Shown one piece after another: positions 34,218-45,268 of a stretch of 64,000 nt of DNA (positions within the stretch are counted from its first letter, which is position 1; each line of letters begins with the position of its first letter). Location of the stretch: positions 329,622,482 through 329,686,481 of the forward strand of contig CM054057.1 in the NCBI GenBank assembly GCA_028641055.1. Direction: 5' to 3'. The notes beneath the pieces are model-generated. The model did not search any database and was not told the origin of the DNA. It saw nothing but the letters and a program-made list of their open reading frames with translations. This stretch comes from Alopecurus myosuroides (lineage: Eukaryota > Streptophyta > Magnoliopsida > Poales > Poaceae). Position numbers and translations under genes: made by a program.

Positions 34218-34235
34218 GCCCCACGGTGGGCGCCA
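34218..34235 (-). other. primer-binding site of the Tat-type element (tRNA-Lys)
   Basis: The plus strand reads CCCCACGGTGGGCGCCA, which matches the 3' end of plant tRNA-Lys including CCA. It sits two bases inside the 5' LTR. The tRNA match is from memory of the plant tRNA-Lys acceptor and T-arm sequence. Confidence 0.85.
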
Positions 34236-34237
34236 AC

Positions 34238-35073
34238 TGTCGTGGTGGCGTCACGTCAGATGCCATAGGATGGCTAAAGTTGTGGGGACGATGGACGCTG
34301 GAGGCGCTCGGGGAGGGATCACGCAGCGAGTAGCCGCGTGAGGGTGAAGCTAGCACTGCAAACAACAAGATCTACCCAGGTTCAAGGCCCTCGTGTGGAG
34401 GTAAAACCCCTACTCCTGCCTTTCTCTCTTTATATTCAAGTCTCACCGAGTAGCCACAGTACAAGTGTTGCTTATAACCGAGTAGCCACTCCTCTCAGTA
34501 TGCTACTGTAGTACTTAGTCGTGTCGTCCCTCGCGCAGGAGGAGGCAGGGCACCTTATATATTGGTGCCCAGCCAGATACAGCCAAGATGTCGACATTGT
34601 GTGCACACTGTGCAGTTCCGGGTTCTCGCTGACCACTTTACACCTTTTGGCTTCCAAGTTTGTCTCCGTGTGCAAAGTCGTTCCGCAGAACCGAGGAGCT
34701 GATCTGTTATCACTGACACTGTCACGGGGCAGGCCCCCCTAACATGCGACGCCCTGCTGACACCCTGGCGCGGATAAGCACGCGCTCTGCAGATGAACAG
34801 TGCCGCAGTACGGACCCGGGATACGCGGGATCCTGTGTCAGAACGGCTCCTTTGACTTCTGGCCCGAGTAGGAGACCGCCATTTCTACTCGGACCACTTC
34901 TTCTACCCGTAGGAGAATAACTTCCTTGATTCTTCCTCCTGGCCTTCAGTGTGTACGGCCGAATAGCGGACGACCGGGTAGCGAGTACCGGGTAGCCAGC
35001 TACTCTGCCAAACGTCTCTTCTGTTCTTGCTCTTAGCACTTGCCTTTACCCTACTCGGGGGTATCCCCCGACA
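34238..35073 (-). repeat. Tat-type element, 5' LTR
   Basis: This is the promoter-bearing copy, 836 bp, directly followed (minus strand) by the PBS. It carries the same TATA box and terminal palindrome as the 3' copy. Confidence 0.95.
34555..34561 (-). promoter_or_regulatory. TATA box of the Tat-type 5' LTR
   Basis: The minus strand reads AATATATAAGG inside a GC-richer LTR, about 320 bp before the LTR end, so transcription would start near 34525. The copy in the 3' LTR is at 20256-20262. The GGGCACC...GGTGCCC arms around it form a short inverted repeat. Confidence 0.6.
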
Positions 35074-35078
35074 GGCAA

Positions 35079-37065
35079 TTTAATAGAATTAGTTAAAGGA
35101 ATTTGCAAGAACAAAGGTTTCATCCATTCACAAAACTTGTTACAATGTTCTTCTTCCTTAGATTTATGTTTCTTACCAGGGAAAGGCATTGGTTTTTGTA
35201 CCCAGGGTTCTCTCTCATTACCATGTTTATTAGCAATGAAATCTTCCTTAATATAATTTGCAGTTTTAGTTTGCTTTTCAGGTTCAGCTACAAATTCTTC
35301 TTTATCAGAAGCATCATTCTTTTCATTACCACTTTCAGTTTCAGCATCTGAGATAGATATACTATTAGGATCTTTAGCAGGTTCAGAGGATTCTACAACA
35401 GTTTTATGTTTCTTCTTCTTAATATGAATAACATTATCATTAGTTTGCTGAGAATCTTGTTCAATTCTTTTAGGATGCCCCTCAGGATATAAAGGATCTT
35501 GTGTAGCAATACCACTTCTAGTTCTTATTTCATAAGCATGTTTTTCTTTAGAAGCATTAACTAGCAAATCTCTTTGCACTTTAACAAGTTGATCTATTTG
35601 AGTTTGAACCATTTGAAAATGTTTAACAAGCATTTTAACATCATTAGAGGTTCTTTCTATAATACCATGCAAATTATCAATAGCTCTAGAGTTTTCCATA
35701 AGGTGGTTCTGCACTCTTATATTAAAATTTCTTGCTTGATAACATAATTATTAAATTCATCTAAACATTGATCAGAAGGTTTTTTATAGGGAATATATCT
35801 ACTAGCAAAATATTGGAGAGAGTGTACCTCGATAGTTGGTGAGTGAGGGATTGGCTTACATAATTCCTCTATAGGTGGAAGATTCTTCCCATCTTCAGAT
35901 TTAATACCCCTCTCTTTAAGAGATTTCTTGGATTCTCTCATAACTTCATCATTTAATTCAATCATCCCCCTCTTCTTGGGTGTTGGTGTTGCTGTTGGAG
36001 TAGGGGTCGGGTCAGGCTCAATCATAGTCCAATCATCATGATTTTGGCTTATTTTAGACAGTAATTCCTCAGCTTCTTCTGGAGTTCTTTGCCTGAAAAC
36101 ACAACCAGCACAACTATCCATGTATGTCCTAGATTCAACAGTTAGTCCATTATAGAATATATCAATAAATTTATTATCTTCTAGCTTATGCCAAGGTGTA
36201 GATCTAACTAAAGAACATAACCTTGCCCAAGATACATGCAATTTCTCTCCTTCCAATTGCTTGAAATTAAATATATTTTGTAAAGCAGCATGTTGAGCAC
36301 TAGCAGGAAAATATTTCTAAAAGAAATCATTAACCAAACCAATAGGACTATCAATAGATCCAGGAGACAAATTGTTAAACCAAGTTTTAGCTTCATCTTT
36401 CAACGAGAAAGGGAATATTTTTTGGCAACAAAGTAGCTACGTTTCTTAATATCATCAGAGAATAAACTACTCAAAGAGGAGAGCTCATTCATATGTTTCA
36501 TAACACTTTCATTTTCAGTATCACAAAAAGTTTATTTCTCAACAATAGATATATAAGATAAATCAAGAGAGAAATCATAATCCTTGTCCCTAATATTAAT
36601 GGGAGAAGTGGCAAACTTAGCATTAGGAGAAAATTTATATGTAACAACACGACTTTCAATAAGTCTCATAGCAGCATCCTCATCCTTCATAGTATATAGT
36701 TCATCATTAAGATCAACATAGGAATCATCTAAATCGTCACTAGGATTCTCTATAAGCTCAGGTGAAACAACAGGAGTAACATGATTTTTATCAGGAGTTT
36801 CAGTGTTTGCAATATTTTTAGCTTTAGCAATAGTAGCATCGAAGAAAGGACCAAGAGAACCACTCTCATCAAGCACAGTAGAAGCATCATCAAAAGTATC
36901 AGAAGTATTTTCAGATTCAGCAGAAGTAGCATGTGTAGCATGTGGTGGTGTCAGCAGCTTACTCATAACAGACGGGGAATCAAGAGCAACAGAGGTGTTC
37001 AGAGTTGTACCTCTTCTTGTAGTGGATGATAATATCGGAAACTTTCCATCACGAGTCTTACCCAT
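35079..37065 (-). pseudogene. Athila-like element gag, broken
   Basis: This gag is on the minus strand in three frames. 37065-36532 is a variable N-terminal part (MGKTRDGKFP; Ser/Asp-rich). 36256-35717 is the retrotransposon gag core (LCSLVRSTPWHKLEDNKFID, IFYNGL) with an acidic tail. 35714-35079 is a linker with a coiled-coil-like start (MQNHLMENSRAIDNLHG) and a Lys/Glu-rich part. Stops near 36530, 36310 and 35716 break it. It is joined functionally to the protease at 19279-19933 but separated by the nested element. Confidence 0.8.
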
Positions 37066-37124
37066 GATGAATGATGGCAGTAGATAATAATACTCTCTGG
37101 TGAGCTCGCAAATAAAGCTATGCT

Positions 37125-37141
37125 CCCCGACAACGACGCCA
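37125..37141 (-). other. primer-binding site of the Athila-like element
   Basis: The plus strand reads CCCCGACAACGACGCCA. The 3' end of plant tRNA-Asp is CCCCGGCAACGGCGCCA, so two positions differ, both G to A. The site lies 11 bases from the 5' LTR (37153) and sets the orientation. Confidence 0.8.
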
Positions 37142-37152
37142 GAAAATATTCT

Positions 37153-38541
37153 TGATGACCCACAAGTATAGGGGATCGCAATAGTCTTCGAGGGAAGTAA
37201 AACCCAAATTTATTGATTCGGCACGAGGGGAGCCAAAGAATATTTGTGAGTCTTAACAAGTGAGTTTTCAATTCACCTGCACCTGAAAGTACTTTTGTTC
37301 GCCGTGTTTTATCAGTAGTAACAGTTTTATAGTAACAACAGTAGTGAAATAATAGCAGCAGTGGAATGAAAACAGCAGCAGTAGTGTTTGAAGTAAACCG
37401 CGGGATTAAATACTGTAGGCATAGGGATGGATGAACGGGCGTTGCATGGATAAGAAAGTTCAAATAATGATCATGTCATGGGTATTGTAGATAAATATGA
37501 TAAAGCATCCAAACACTAAGTAACCATAGGCATGTTTTGCATAAATAGTCGTACGTGCTCTCGCAACAAGAACTTGCACAACATCTTTTGTCCTATCAGC
37601 CCGTTTTCAGCGGGCCTCAAGGGAACTACTGGTAATTAAGGTGTTCCTTTTAATAGAACACCGGAGCAAAGCATTAACACTCCATGAACACATGTGATAC
37701 TCACATTGCAGCCATCCCCTCCGCTTGTCCCAATTTCTGTCACTTCGGGGCCTCGGGTTCTGGACAACGATATGTGTAAACAACTTGCAGGTATGATCAA
37801 GAAACAATAATTATCATAGTGATTCAATGACATGTTTAGATATGAGATCATGTCACTCGAGCCCAAAGTGGCAAGCATTAAGCATAACAAGTTGCAACAA
37901 TGTCAATAGCACTAATAGAGGACACTAGGCACTATGCCCCTAACAATCACGACATTATTACATGAACAATCTCATCCAATCCCTACCATCCCCTTCAGCC
38001 TACAGCGGGGAATTACTCACACATGGATGGGGGAAACATGGATGGTCGATGGAAAGGCGTTGGTGATGACGACGGCGATGATCTCCTCCACTTCCCCGTC
38101 TCGGCAGGGTGACAGAACAGGAACTTCTGATCCCCGAATCGAGGTTCAGGACGGCGGCGGTGCTCTTGTGTGTTTATGTGGAATATGACAAACCCCCCTC
38201 GGGTTTTAGGGTTGGAGGCTACTTTTAGTCAAAAGGGGAGTCCGAGGGGGGCTCTGGGGGGCCCACACCCCTAGGTGGCGCGACCTAGGGGGGACCCACG
38301 ACGGGGGGTGGCCACCCTGTGTCTCCTCTCCTGGCCCCCTTCTGGCTCCCGGGGTGAAAACATCAATGGGGTATTTTCTGGGCAATTTCCCGAAAGTTGT
38401 TTTTTCTGCATAAAAACAAGACACCAAAGTAACTCTGTTGAAAACAGCGTTAGTCCGTGTTAGTTTTATTCAAAACACACAATTTTAGAGGAAACCAATA
38501 AGAAAAGTGTTCGGAAAAGGAGATACGTTTTTGACGTATCA
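37153..38541 (-). repeat. Athila-like element, 5' LTR
   Basis: This 1,389-bp partner of 9671-11072 has the same ends and is followed by the CCATC target copy. It differs from its partner by visible point changes and several small indels, so the element is older than the Tat-type insertion it contains. Confidence 0.95.
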
Positions 38542-38546
38542 CCATC

Positions 38547-39562
38547 TCGGTAACAAGTATCTACCTCATGCATACCTTATCTTGTTTCCAACCTTGTGTA
38601 GGTTGCATCTTGGCATGAAAATGTTTTATTTGCACAATTTTTTTACTTCGTTGTGATACTTGTTGCTTCTATCAAAACATTGCAACTATCTCATTTTCCC
38701 TTACTGATATTTGTGATGTTTTTTATTTGTTTGTGTTGGATTTTCATTTATATTCCTCTAAGGATAAAATCGAGCTATGTGCTATGCTTGCTTTAAAAAA
38801 ATTTGGTGTATTTATGACCTTCTCTTTGATATCATGTTCTCTTCTTTAGTAACTATTTTATATGTACATGTTTATTTGTGGATGTATATCATCATGATTG
38901 TTGTCTACTTAGAAACTTATACACATAAGAGGCGTTACATTTTGATTCGGTATCCTCTCTTGGTGCTCAACCAATTTTTTAAGTGCCTTGGTTTTCTTCT
39001 TATCTATGATATGTTGCACTTGTTTTGTGTTTCAAAGGATATTGGGGGAGTGATGGTTCCATATTTGCGCACTTTGTATTTAAATGCAAGAATTCTAAAT
39101 AGTGCATGAACATTGGGGAGCTTCTCCTTTTCCATTAAAACACTCTTTTGCTAAAATAATAAAAATCTTGTGTTAAATCGGTTTTTCGGATCGTGTTGAT
39201 TGCTTGCCTTTCTTTGGAAGAAGTTTAGAGAAATATAATATTATTTTCAATCTTTTTGGTCCTCAATATAGCTTGATATCCCCATCTATTCTTCATTGAA
39301 TATGCATTCCATTTCTCTCATATATAAATGCCTAAATTATGGGGGATCTCTTACTATATTGGTCGTCTAAGATTTTCCGCTCATTTCAGCAATGGATTCC
39401 AATGGGGGAGAGATTTAGAGGGTTTAAGGGAATTTGTTTTTTTTATTTGGTTTCATTCTTAAGCGTTTACCTTTCATGCTCTTACATCCATGGATGTTTG
39501 CTTAATTCATTATATAAACCCTCATAAAAGGGGTTGTCATCAATTACCAAAATGGGGGAGAT
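38547..39562 (+). other. copia-B internal non-coding region, right part, with polypurine tract
   Basis: This AT-rich sequence without coding motifs ends in AAAATGGGGGAGAT (39549-39562), the polypurine tract that primes plus-strand DNA synthesis directly before the 3' LTR. The target copy CCATC at 38542-38546 marks the right edge of the nested Gypsy element. Confidence 0.75.
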
Positions 39563-41745
39563 TGAAAGTGCATGGTTCACCCATGTATGGTTTTGGTAAT
39601 TAATGATAATCCTTATGGGCTAATGTTTGCATTGAGACATTCTTATAGGTCTGTCCATTGGCACCACTTAAACTCCATGTGTTGGGTTCAAGGTTGGATG
39701 CTATCAATATCATCACTTATAATTAATATATCTATATGATCAAGAAGAACAATTGTGATGCTATTATTGACCATATTACAAGCATGTCTTGAAGAAGGAG
39801 ATTGTGTGAACATTCATGTTTACCTTCAAGACATCATCATCATTAATAAAGAAAAGATACTTGGTTGATCAAGTAGGTGTGCAAAGCTTGCCACCCATAT
39901 GGAGATTATGGTCAAGTGAATATGGTCATGTGAGAAACTCTCTCATATTAGCTTATGGGGGAGCAATTTACAGGTCTTCACGAAGCGAAGCGCAATCAAG
40001 AAAGGTGGTCCAACTTGAGGTGATTAAGATCATCATCATCTAGCTCAAGTGTATTGCGCAAGGAAAAGGTATGACTTATATAGGGTTTCTGTTTTACTGG
40101 TCTCATTATGCTAGTTGGGAGACTAGATTATAGGATAGATAACCGTAGTATCAAGAGGGACTCTTGAATGCGTATCTTGATCGTATCTATCGTAGAGAGC
40201 TCAAACCTTTGCATACTTGGCATCATCCTTCTTGGTTATTATTTGTTTTTTCTCCATGTGAGGTTTCATATCTTCTCATTCTCTTCATGTCAAGCTCAAG
40301 TTCATCAAAAATGGATTTTGTATGAAAGACTTATCGCATTTTTTATGTTGGAGGTTTCTACCGATTGTACTTTATAGATAGGTCAAATCTTTCATCATTT
40401 TATTTTATCTTCCCATTTTGTACTATGATTTTTCTCTGCATATTCGTGTGGTCCTCGTCGTTGCGATTTCAACGAGCCCAAGAACATCGAAAACGGAGTC
40501 TCGATGCAAAAGTTACGACTGTTTTCGTACCGGGTGTTCTGTAGTTTTTCCAGCACCGGTAGTACCGGTGATGGTACCGCTGGAAACCCCTTCGGGATGC
40601 CCGTGGCGGTAAATACCGGTGAAACCACCGGTTGTACCGCTGCCTGGGGCAGTTTTTCAGCCTGTTTGGTGTTCTAACTCATCGAGGGGCGGTAGTACCG
40701 GCGGTTTCACCGGTAGTACCGCTCCTGTGCGATTTTGCCCCCAACGGTTGGATATTTGGGTGACCTATTTAAGGGGCCTTCTTCCCCAATGGTTCCCTAA
40801 TTGTTTGGGAAAGTTTTACCTCCATTTTTGACCTCCAAAAGCTTTCTATCTCTTAATCCCTCCAATGATTCTTGCTTCCACTTGAGGGAAAAGAGATAGG
40901 AGATCTAGATCTACAACTCCACCAATCAATCCCTCCTCTTTGTGAGGGGAACCTATTAGATCTAGATCTTGGGGATTCATTTGTTGTTTTCCTCGTTCTT
41001 CCTACTGCCTCCATCCATAGCATTAGTTGTTTTGGTGGGATTTGGGAGAGAAGTTCTTAACCACTTTGTGTGTTCTTGCCATTGCATTAGGTGCATCAGT
41101 TTGAGTTCTCCACGGGATTCGTGAAAGAGAAGTTCGTGAGCTTGTTACTCTTGGGTGCTTGGTCACCGGAGAGATTGTTCCTCTTGGGTGTATTGAGCAC
41201 CCTAGACGGTTAGTGCTTGGGGCTTCCACCTTGTTGCAAGAAGCTTCGTTGAGAGCCTCCAATTGAGTTGTAGAGATAGCCTCAACCTCGTGTAAGGTTT
41301 GGTCAACGCCTTCAAGTCAACCTCATAGTGGAAACGAGCATCTCCCTCATCGGAGAAGCTCAAGGAGAATAAGTGTGCACATCCGTGCTATTGAGGAGCG
41401 CCTAGGTGGCTCCCTGCCTCTCCAACGAAGACGTACTTCCATTGGGAAGGAACTTCGGTAATCACATCGATCTCCTTGTGCTTCGGTTATTTTTCTCTAC
41501 TCTAGCTCGTTACTTATGCATTTACCTTTGTGATAGCCATCGTGCTTGAAGTCAGCTCTCTTGCTATCACATAGTTGTATATCTTTCTTAGCATAAGTTG
41601 TTGGTGCACATAGGTAAACCTAGCTTGTAAAGGTTTTGTGCTTGATAAATTAAACGCTAGTTTTATTCCGCATTTACTCAAGCCTAAACCGTAATTATTT
41701 TAAACCGCGTATTCACCCCCTCTAGGTGGCATCCTTGTACTTTCA
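39563..41745 (+). repeat. copia-B 3' LTR
   Basis: This 2,183-bp partner of 3517-5674 aligns along its whole length. It keeps the TGAAAG...CTTTCA ends, the CCGGTAGTACCGG array (about 40555-40730), CCCAACGGTTG (40740-40750) and TATTTAAG (40766-40773). Many substitutions and small indels separate the two copies, so this insertion is clearly older than the 19939-35073 element. Confidence 0.95.
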
Positions 41746-42392
41746 CATATTCCTTTGCATGATCTCATTGCCCACGAACATGACGACAAAAGTGTCCCAT
41801 GTTTCCTTAGCGGTGGAATATTGTTGAAGATGAGGCATGTGGTTAGGACCCACGGCTTGTTGAATGATGGACAGAGCGGTGTAGTTGAGTTGACAATCTA
41901 CGGCTTCTCTTCTTGTCAAGTTCTTGGGGTCATGTGGCTTGAATCCATCTCGATTGACCCTCCAAAGTTCAATACAAGAAGGGTTCAAGTGAGTTTCCTT
42001 GTAATATTGCCACTCGCCAAAAGAATGTGCATCAATTTTAGAAGGTTCTCCTCTAGGAATTATATGAGGATGTGGGACGGGAGGATCGGGAGAATAGTGT
42101 CCTTCAACGGAGTGGTAATCTCCTTTTCCTTCTGTACCCTTATCGGTGAAGTTCTTAGCGGAAGCATCTTTAGGTGGTTCACCATTAGCCCCATTCTTGG
42201 CATTCTCCAGAATTTCATCCGAAGGAGATGTAGCGGAGGTCTCCGATTCCTTGGATTTCATGAATTGCAACATGAGTGTTCGCAACTCATCAATTTTTCC
42301 CTCCATGGACGAGGTCAAGGATTTTTTCAATTCCTTGAGATCATCATAGTGACTTGTGTTGCCGAATCGGTGACAATCGTATCACCATCCAT
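41746..42392 (-). pseudogene. copia-A gag, N-terminal part
   Basis: This is the start of copia-A gag on the minus strand, from an ATG at 42392 just inside the primer-binding site. A one-base shift near 42345 separates the first codons from the long frame (42330 down to 41746). That frame carries a charged N-terminal region and a UBN2-like gag segment (TWDTF near its end). The frame is cut by copia-B at 41745. It continues at 3516 with the expected residues (YDAL, then a stop, then MHDDENHEDMYRRLK), so the two pieces belong to one gene. The interrupting element left imperfect target copies (CATAT at 41746-41750, CCTAT at 3512-3516). Confidence 0.85.
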
Positions 42393-42430
42393 ACTAAACT
42401 CTTAGGCGGTTAAGCCTGATAACAAGAGCC

Positions 42431-42445
42431 GAGGCTCTGATACCA
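42431..42445 (-). other. copia-A primer-binding site
   Basis: The minus strand reads TGGTATCAGAGCCTC two bases after the LTR end. This is the usual plant Copia PBS, complementary to the 3' end of initiator tRNA-Met, and it fixes the orientation of copia-A and the inner border of its 5' LTR. Confidence 0.9.
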
Positions 42446-43140
42446 ATTGAACGGACAGTAAGAGCACCTAGAGGGGGTGGATAGGTGCTACGACCAATTT
42501 TAATTTTTCTTCAAGATTAAGCTTGACACAAAGGTAAATTCTTTAGATAATCAACTATGGTGAATTTACCTATATGACAAGAACAACAATAAATGCAATA
42601 CAAACACGAGTAAAGGATAAGGGAATGAGATAACCGATAGGAAGCACGTGGAGACACGATGTATTCCCGAGTTCCTCCTTGTTAAGGGAATATGTCTCGT
42701 TGGAGCGGTGTGAGTTTCGCCACAAAGGCCTACTCAACACCACAAACGCCTCACCCTGTTCTCCGATGAACCCCACCACAAAGGCCCAGTCCACCTTCCA
42801 CTATTGATCCCCTTTGAGGCGGGAATCGAGTCCTTTACAAACAAGTTTGGGGCACACACCCACAAACAAATTGGGGGCTCCCAACAATCACAACAATCAC
42901 TAAGAGTAGAAAGATGTCTAGGTTCTCACAAGAGGAAACCCTAGACTAGTTCCCCACAAGCAAATGAGGGGGAAATGAAATCCAGTTGGTGAAGATGTAG
43001 ATCGAGGCCTTCTCCTTCAATCCTCCGAAGATCAACACTTTTGGGTGGAGGGATTGGGAGATCTAGCAAGGTGGGTGAGCTCTAGCAATGGTGAGATCTA
43101 TTCTGGACGAGCTAGCTAGAGGTAGGTTGAGGAGTGGGGG

Positions 43141-43175
43141 TATTTATACCCCTCATAACTTTTAGAGCCGTTGGA
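43141..43175 (-). promoter_or_regulatory. copia-A LTR core promoter: MSA-like box plus TATA
   Basis: The minus strand has TCCAACGGCTC (43165-43175), 10 of 11 positions matching the plant mitosis-specific activator consensus YCYAACGGYYA. Sixteen bases later comes TATAAATA (43148-43141). The same arrangement occurs in the copia-B LTRs and LTR-C. The match and spacing are seen; activity is inferred. Confidence 0.55.
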
Positions 43176-43196
43176 GACCATTCTGCAAAAGTCACA

Positions 43197-43690
43197 CCGG
43201 AGACTCCGGTGTAAAGTCCAGAGACTCCAGTCTGAGAAGTTTTCACAGCTTCATACCGGAGACTCCGAATAGTATCCGGTGTGTCTTCGGAGTGGCTCAG
43301 CGGGTGACTCCACAACTGCAACTTCACTTCCTTCTTGGGAAACAACAAGTCCGGAGATTCCGGTGCGCATACCGGAGACTTTGGTGTAACTCTGCATGTG
43401 CCTTGACTCCTTCGCGCAGAGCATGTATGGGGTCGAGCGAGCAACACGTGTGAGTGTAAGTCCGGAGACTCCGGAGTATCTCCGGCAAGTCTGCGGAGGG
43501 AGTCCAGCGGGTGACACCAAACATGCAGCAGGGTTCCTTCTCAGAAAAATATCCACACCGGAGACTCCGGTTTATCTCCGTTAAGTCTCCGGAGTGAGTC
43601 CAGCGGGTGACACCAGACTCGCAGCACAACTTCTTTCTCGGAAAAATTCCATATCGGAGACTCCGGTGAATCTCCGGTAAGTCTCCGGTC
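43197..43690. repeat. 96-bp tandem array of CCGG-ended palindromes in the copia-A LTR
   Basis: The core CCGGAGACTCCGG, exact or with one or two changes, starts near 43197, 43256, 43351, 43462, 43558 and 43654, with extra decayed cores between. The last three are exactly 96 bp apart, and the sequence between them is recognisably repeated (GTCCAGCGGGTGAC... and TTCTC..GAAAAA). The array lies upstream of the LTR core promoter. Open frames across it are artefacts of the repeat. Confidence 0.85.
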
Positions 43691-43862
43691 TGGAATGAAT
43701 TCCAGCAGCAAAACCTTTATTGATCTTTGTCCTTTGCGATGCTCATCACCATCATATGAAATATTATCGATAGATCCTAAAAAACATCAACACACTTAAG
43801 AGAATACATGTGTTGTTAACAAACATCCAAAACAAGATGGTTTAAGTGCATTTGCACTTTCA

Positions 43863-45268
43863 GTGTAACCACTGGATATCCAAAGTCCAATGAACCATGC
43901 TAGCCCTGTGCGGATTCCCCCGATGATACCAAACAAGGAACTCATATCTCAACACGCACAACTCCAAACAGAGCCGAAGGAACAAGGATTCTCTGTCGGT
44001 CGTGCTTCTGGCTGCTGGCACCGTGGAAGGATCAGTCGCGGTTCCCAGGGTTCAGCCGATGAAGTAGTGTGGGCTGGAGCTCGGCAGCCGCACGACGGCG
44101 AGCTGTTGGCCGGTGCTTCATGGACTGGCCTCTGAATCTGGTCAACCGCTCGTCACAACCATGCCCACTCGACGTTCTACACGCTCCGCCGCGTGAGGCT
44201 CTGGATCCATCCCTGACCGTCTTGTCCTTTCAGCGGTTGCTGCTCCGCCGCTACCGATGATGCAGTAGGACCGCGTCGACACGTAGCTAACGCCGTCCGC
44301 CGGAAATGCTCGCGCTGCCGCCCGGAGGTCGTGGGCACAGATGGTGACCAGGTTCTCCCCCGGGTGGAAGTGGCATAGCAATGTGATGTCGCCATGTTCA
44401 TCTTTCTTTGCTCCTCTTTCGGCGTGACCATCACGCGTGGAGCCTCGAAATCCAATTTATATCGGGCTATCCAGTTTTGAGGTCCAAAGTGTGTTTGTAT
44501 TGTTGGATCTGAAGTCCCGTTGATGTCCATGTCTTATGAAATCCAATCCAATTGAATCCAATCAACTTTAGGTCCAAAGTCCATTGGACAGTTCAAATCC
44601 AGTTCCATATATACTTGCAAGCACACAATTATCATTTAATTCGGTTGTAAGTAGACAAATCACGCCTACACAAGCGGAGCTCATTTCGTTAGATTAGGAT
44701 GTGTTTATTAGGATTTTGCCAGCTTTCCACTAGAAAACGAATAGGTGAGATGATATGAAATTGGCTACTAGAAACGAAACAAACGGCTTGTGTTGGCTAC
44801 TGGATTTGCCAAAGCGAGCGAGCGAAACAGGCATTGGCGAGAAAGCACCTCTAGAGGTGCTTCATGCTACTTCTCCCGGAGTGAACGAACCGATTTTCAC
44901 ACTTGGACATGTTATTTGACGAAATTACGAGGAAATGCCACCCAAGCCCATCTACCACGCCCAATAGTTTTCCCCGTAACCCCAAGCCCCAACCCTTCGT
45001 TCCCGTCGTCCCCGCATGCGATAGGCGCAGAGCGCGGCCAGCGTCCTCACTCCAGCGCCACCGTCCTCTCCCGTCGTCTTCTCCCGCCTTCCTCAACCTC
45101 CCAGCACCGTCGGACATCCTCACAGCCACCAGAGCTCCACCCGACGTCCTCGCCCGAACACTGTCGCCTCTCGATTGGTGCCACCGTCATCGACCGACCC
45201 CGTCTCCGGTAGCAAACCTCCCCGACAGCCCCGTCCCCGGCCAATCGGGTCATGTTGCTTGGGATCTT
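43863..45268. other. intergenic sequence with a decayed gene fragment
   Basis: No complete gene is seen. A minus-strand stretch (about 44240-44400) reads CHFHPGENLVTICAHDLRAA and VSYVSTRSYCIIGSG, which looks like a decayed plant protein fragment with a frameshift against the start at 44530. I do not recognise the family. A 20-bp perfect palindrome lies at 44843-44862. 44930-45260 is GC-rich, leader-like and cut off by LTR-C. Confidence 0.4.
44843..44862. repeat. 20-bp perfect palindrome
   Basis: AAGCACCTCTAGAGGTGCTT is its own reverse complement. It lies in sequence that resembles the end of a small DNA transposon (TGCTTC...CTTCTCCCGG follows), but no second end was found. Confidence 0.8.

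Larger units (their letters stand above)
19939..35073 (-). mobile_element. Young 15.1-kb Tat-type Gypsy element with antisense gene
   Basis: The element has two 835-836-bp LTRs (19939-20774 and 34238-35073), a perfect GGCAA target duplication (19934-19938, 35074-35078), a PBS at 34218-34235 and, on the minus strand, gag-protease and RT-RNase H-integrase. Between pol and the 3' LTR lies a 5-kb gene in the opposite direction with a Transposase_28-like domain, an arrangement known for Tat-lineage elements. By hand I count about 17 substitutions and two indels between the LTRs, near 2 percent. At the commonly used grass rate of 1.3e-8 per site per year that is well under 1 million years. No clear polypurine tract is seen at 20775-20800. 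Confidence 0.92.
9671..38541 (-). mobile_element. Athila-like Gypsy element without pol, carrying two nested insertions
   Basis: The element has LTRs at 9671-11072 (3' LTR) and 37153-38541 (5' LTR), with a perfect CCATC target duplication (9666-9670, 38542-38546). PBS and PPT place it on the minus strand. Without the two nested insertions it would be about 9.6 kb. The interior reads gag, aspartic protease, then an Athila ORF-1-like gene and a non-coding tail. No RT, RNase H or integrase motif is present between protease (19279) and the extra ORF (18317), so the element is non-autonomous. LTR ends and layout resemble the Sabrina/WHAM-type Triticeae families; that naming is from memory and uncertain. 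Confidence 0.9.
3517..41745 (+). mobile_element. copia-B: non-autonomous Copia element, interrupted by a Gypsy nest
   Basis: This element has two LTRs in direct orientation (3517-5674 and 39563-41745), a PBS after the left one and a PPT before the right one, so it reads on the plus strand. Its interior is 5675-9665 plus 38547-39562, about 5 kb once the nested block is removed. It encodes only gag; no protease, integrase or RT motif is visible. The flanks are CCTAT and CATAT, a 5-bp target duplication with one mismatch. It inserted into copia-A gag. It is presumably mobilised by proteins of a related autonomous family (inference); its gag resembles that of copia-A, including a shared segment after the zinc knuckle. 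Confidence 0.9.
42448..43862 (-). repeat. copia-A 5' LTR
   Basis: This 1,415-bp LTR starts (minus strand) TGAAAGTGCAAATGC and ends in TTCA directly before the PBS. It contains a run of CCGGAGACTCCGG near-palindromes embedded in about 96-bp tandem units (43197-43690), an MSA-like box (43165-43175) and a TATA box (43141-43148). The matching 3' LTR is outside the window to the left. The last bases and the leader are close to LTR-C at 45269-46533, so both belong to one family. Confidence 0.88.

Noticed and set aside
34078..34368. Upstream extension of the gag frame into the LTR (MLFAVLASP...)
   Set aside because: It crosses the PBS and LTR border; the start at 34077, after the PBS, is the ordinary choice.
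43112..43629. Overlapping minus-strand frames of about 100 residues
   Set aside because: They are translations of the 96-bp tandem repeat in an LTR.
43197..43690. CRISPR-like appearance of regularly spaced repeats
   Set aside because: Repeat and spacer are both repeated and lie within a plant LTR; there are no unique spacers and no cas genes.
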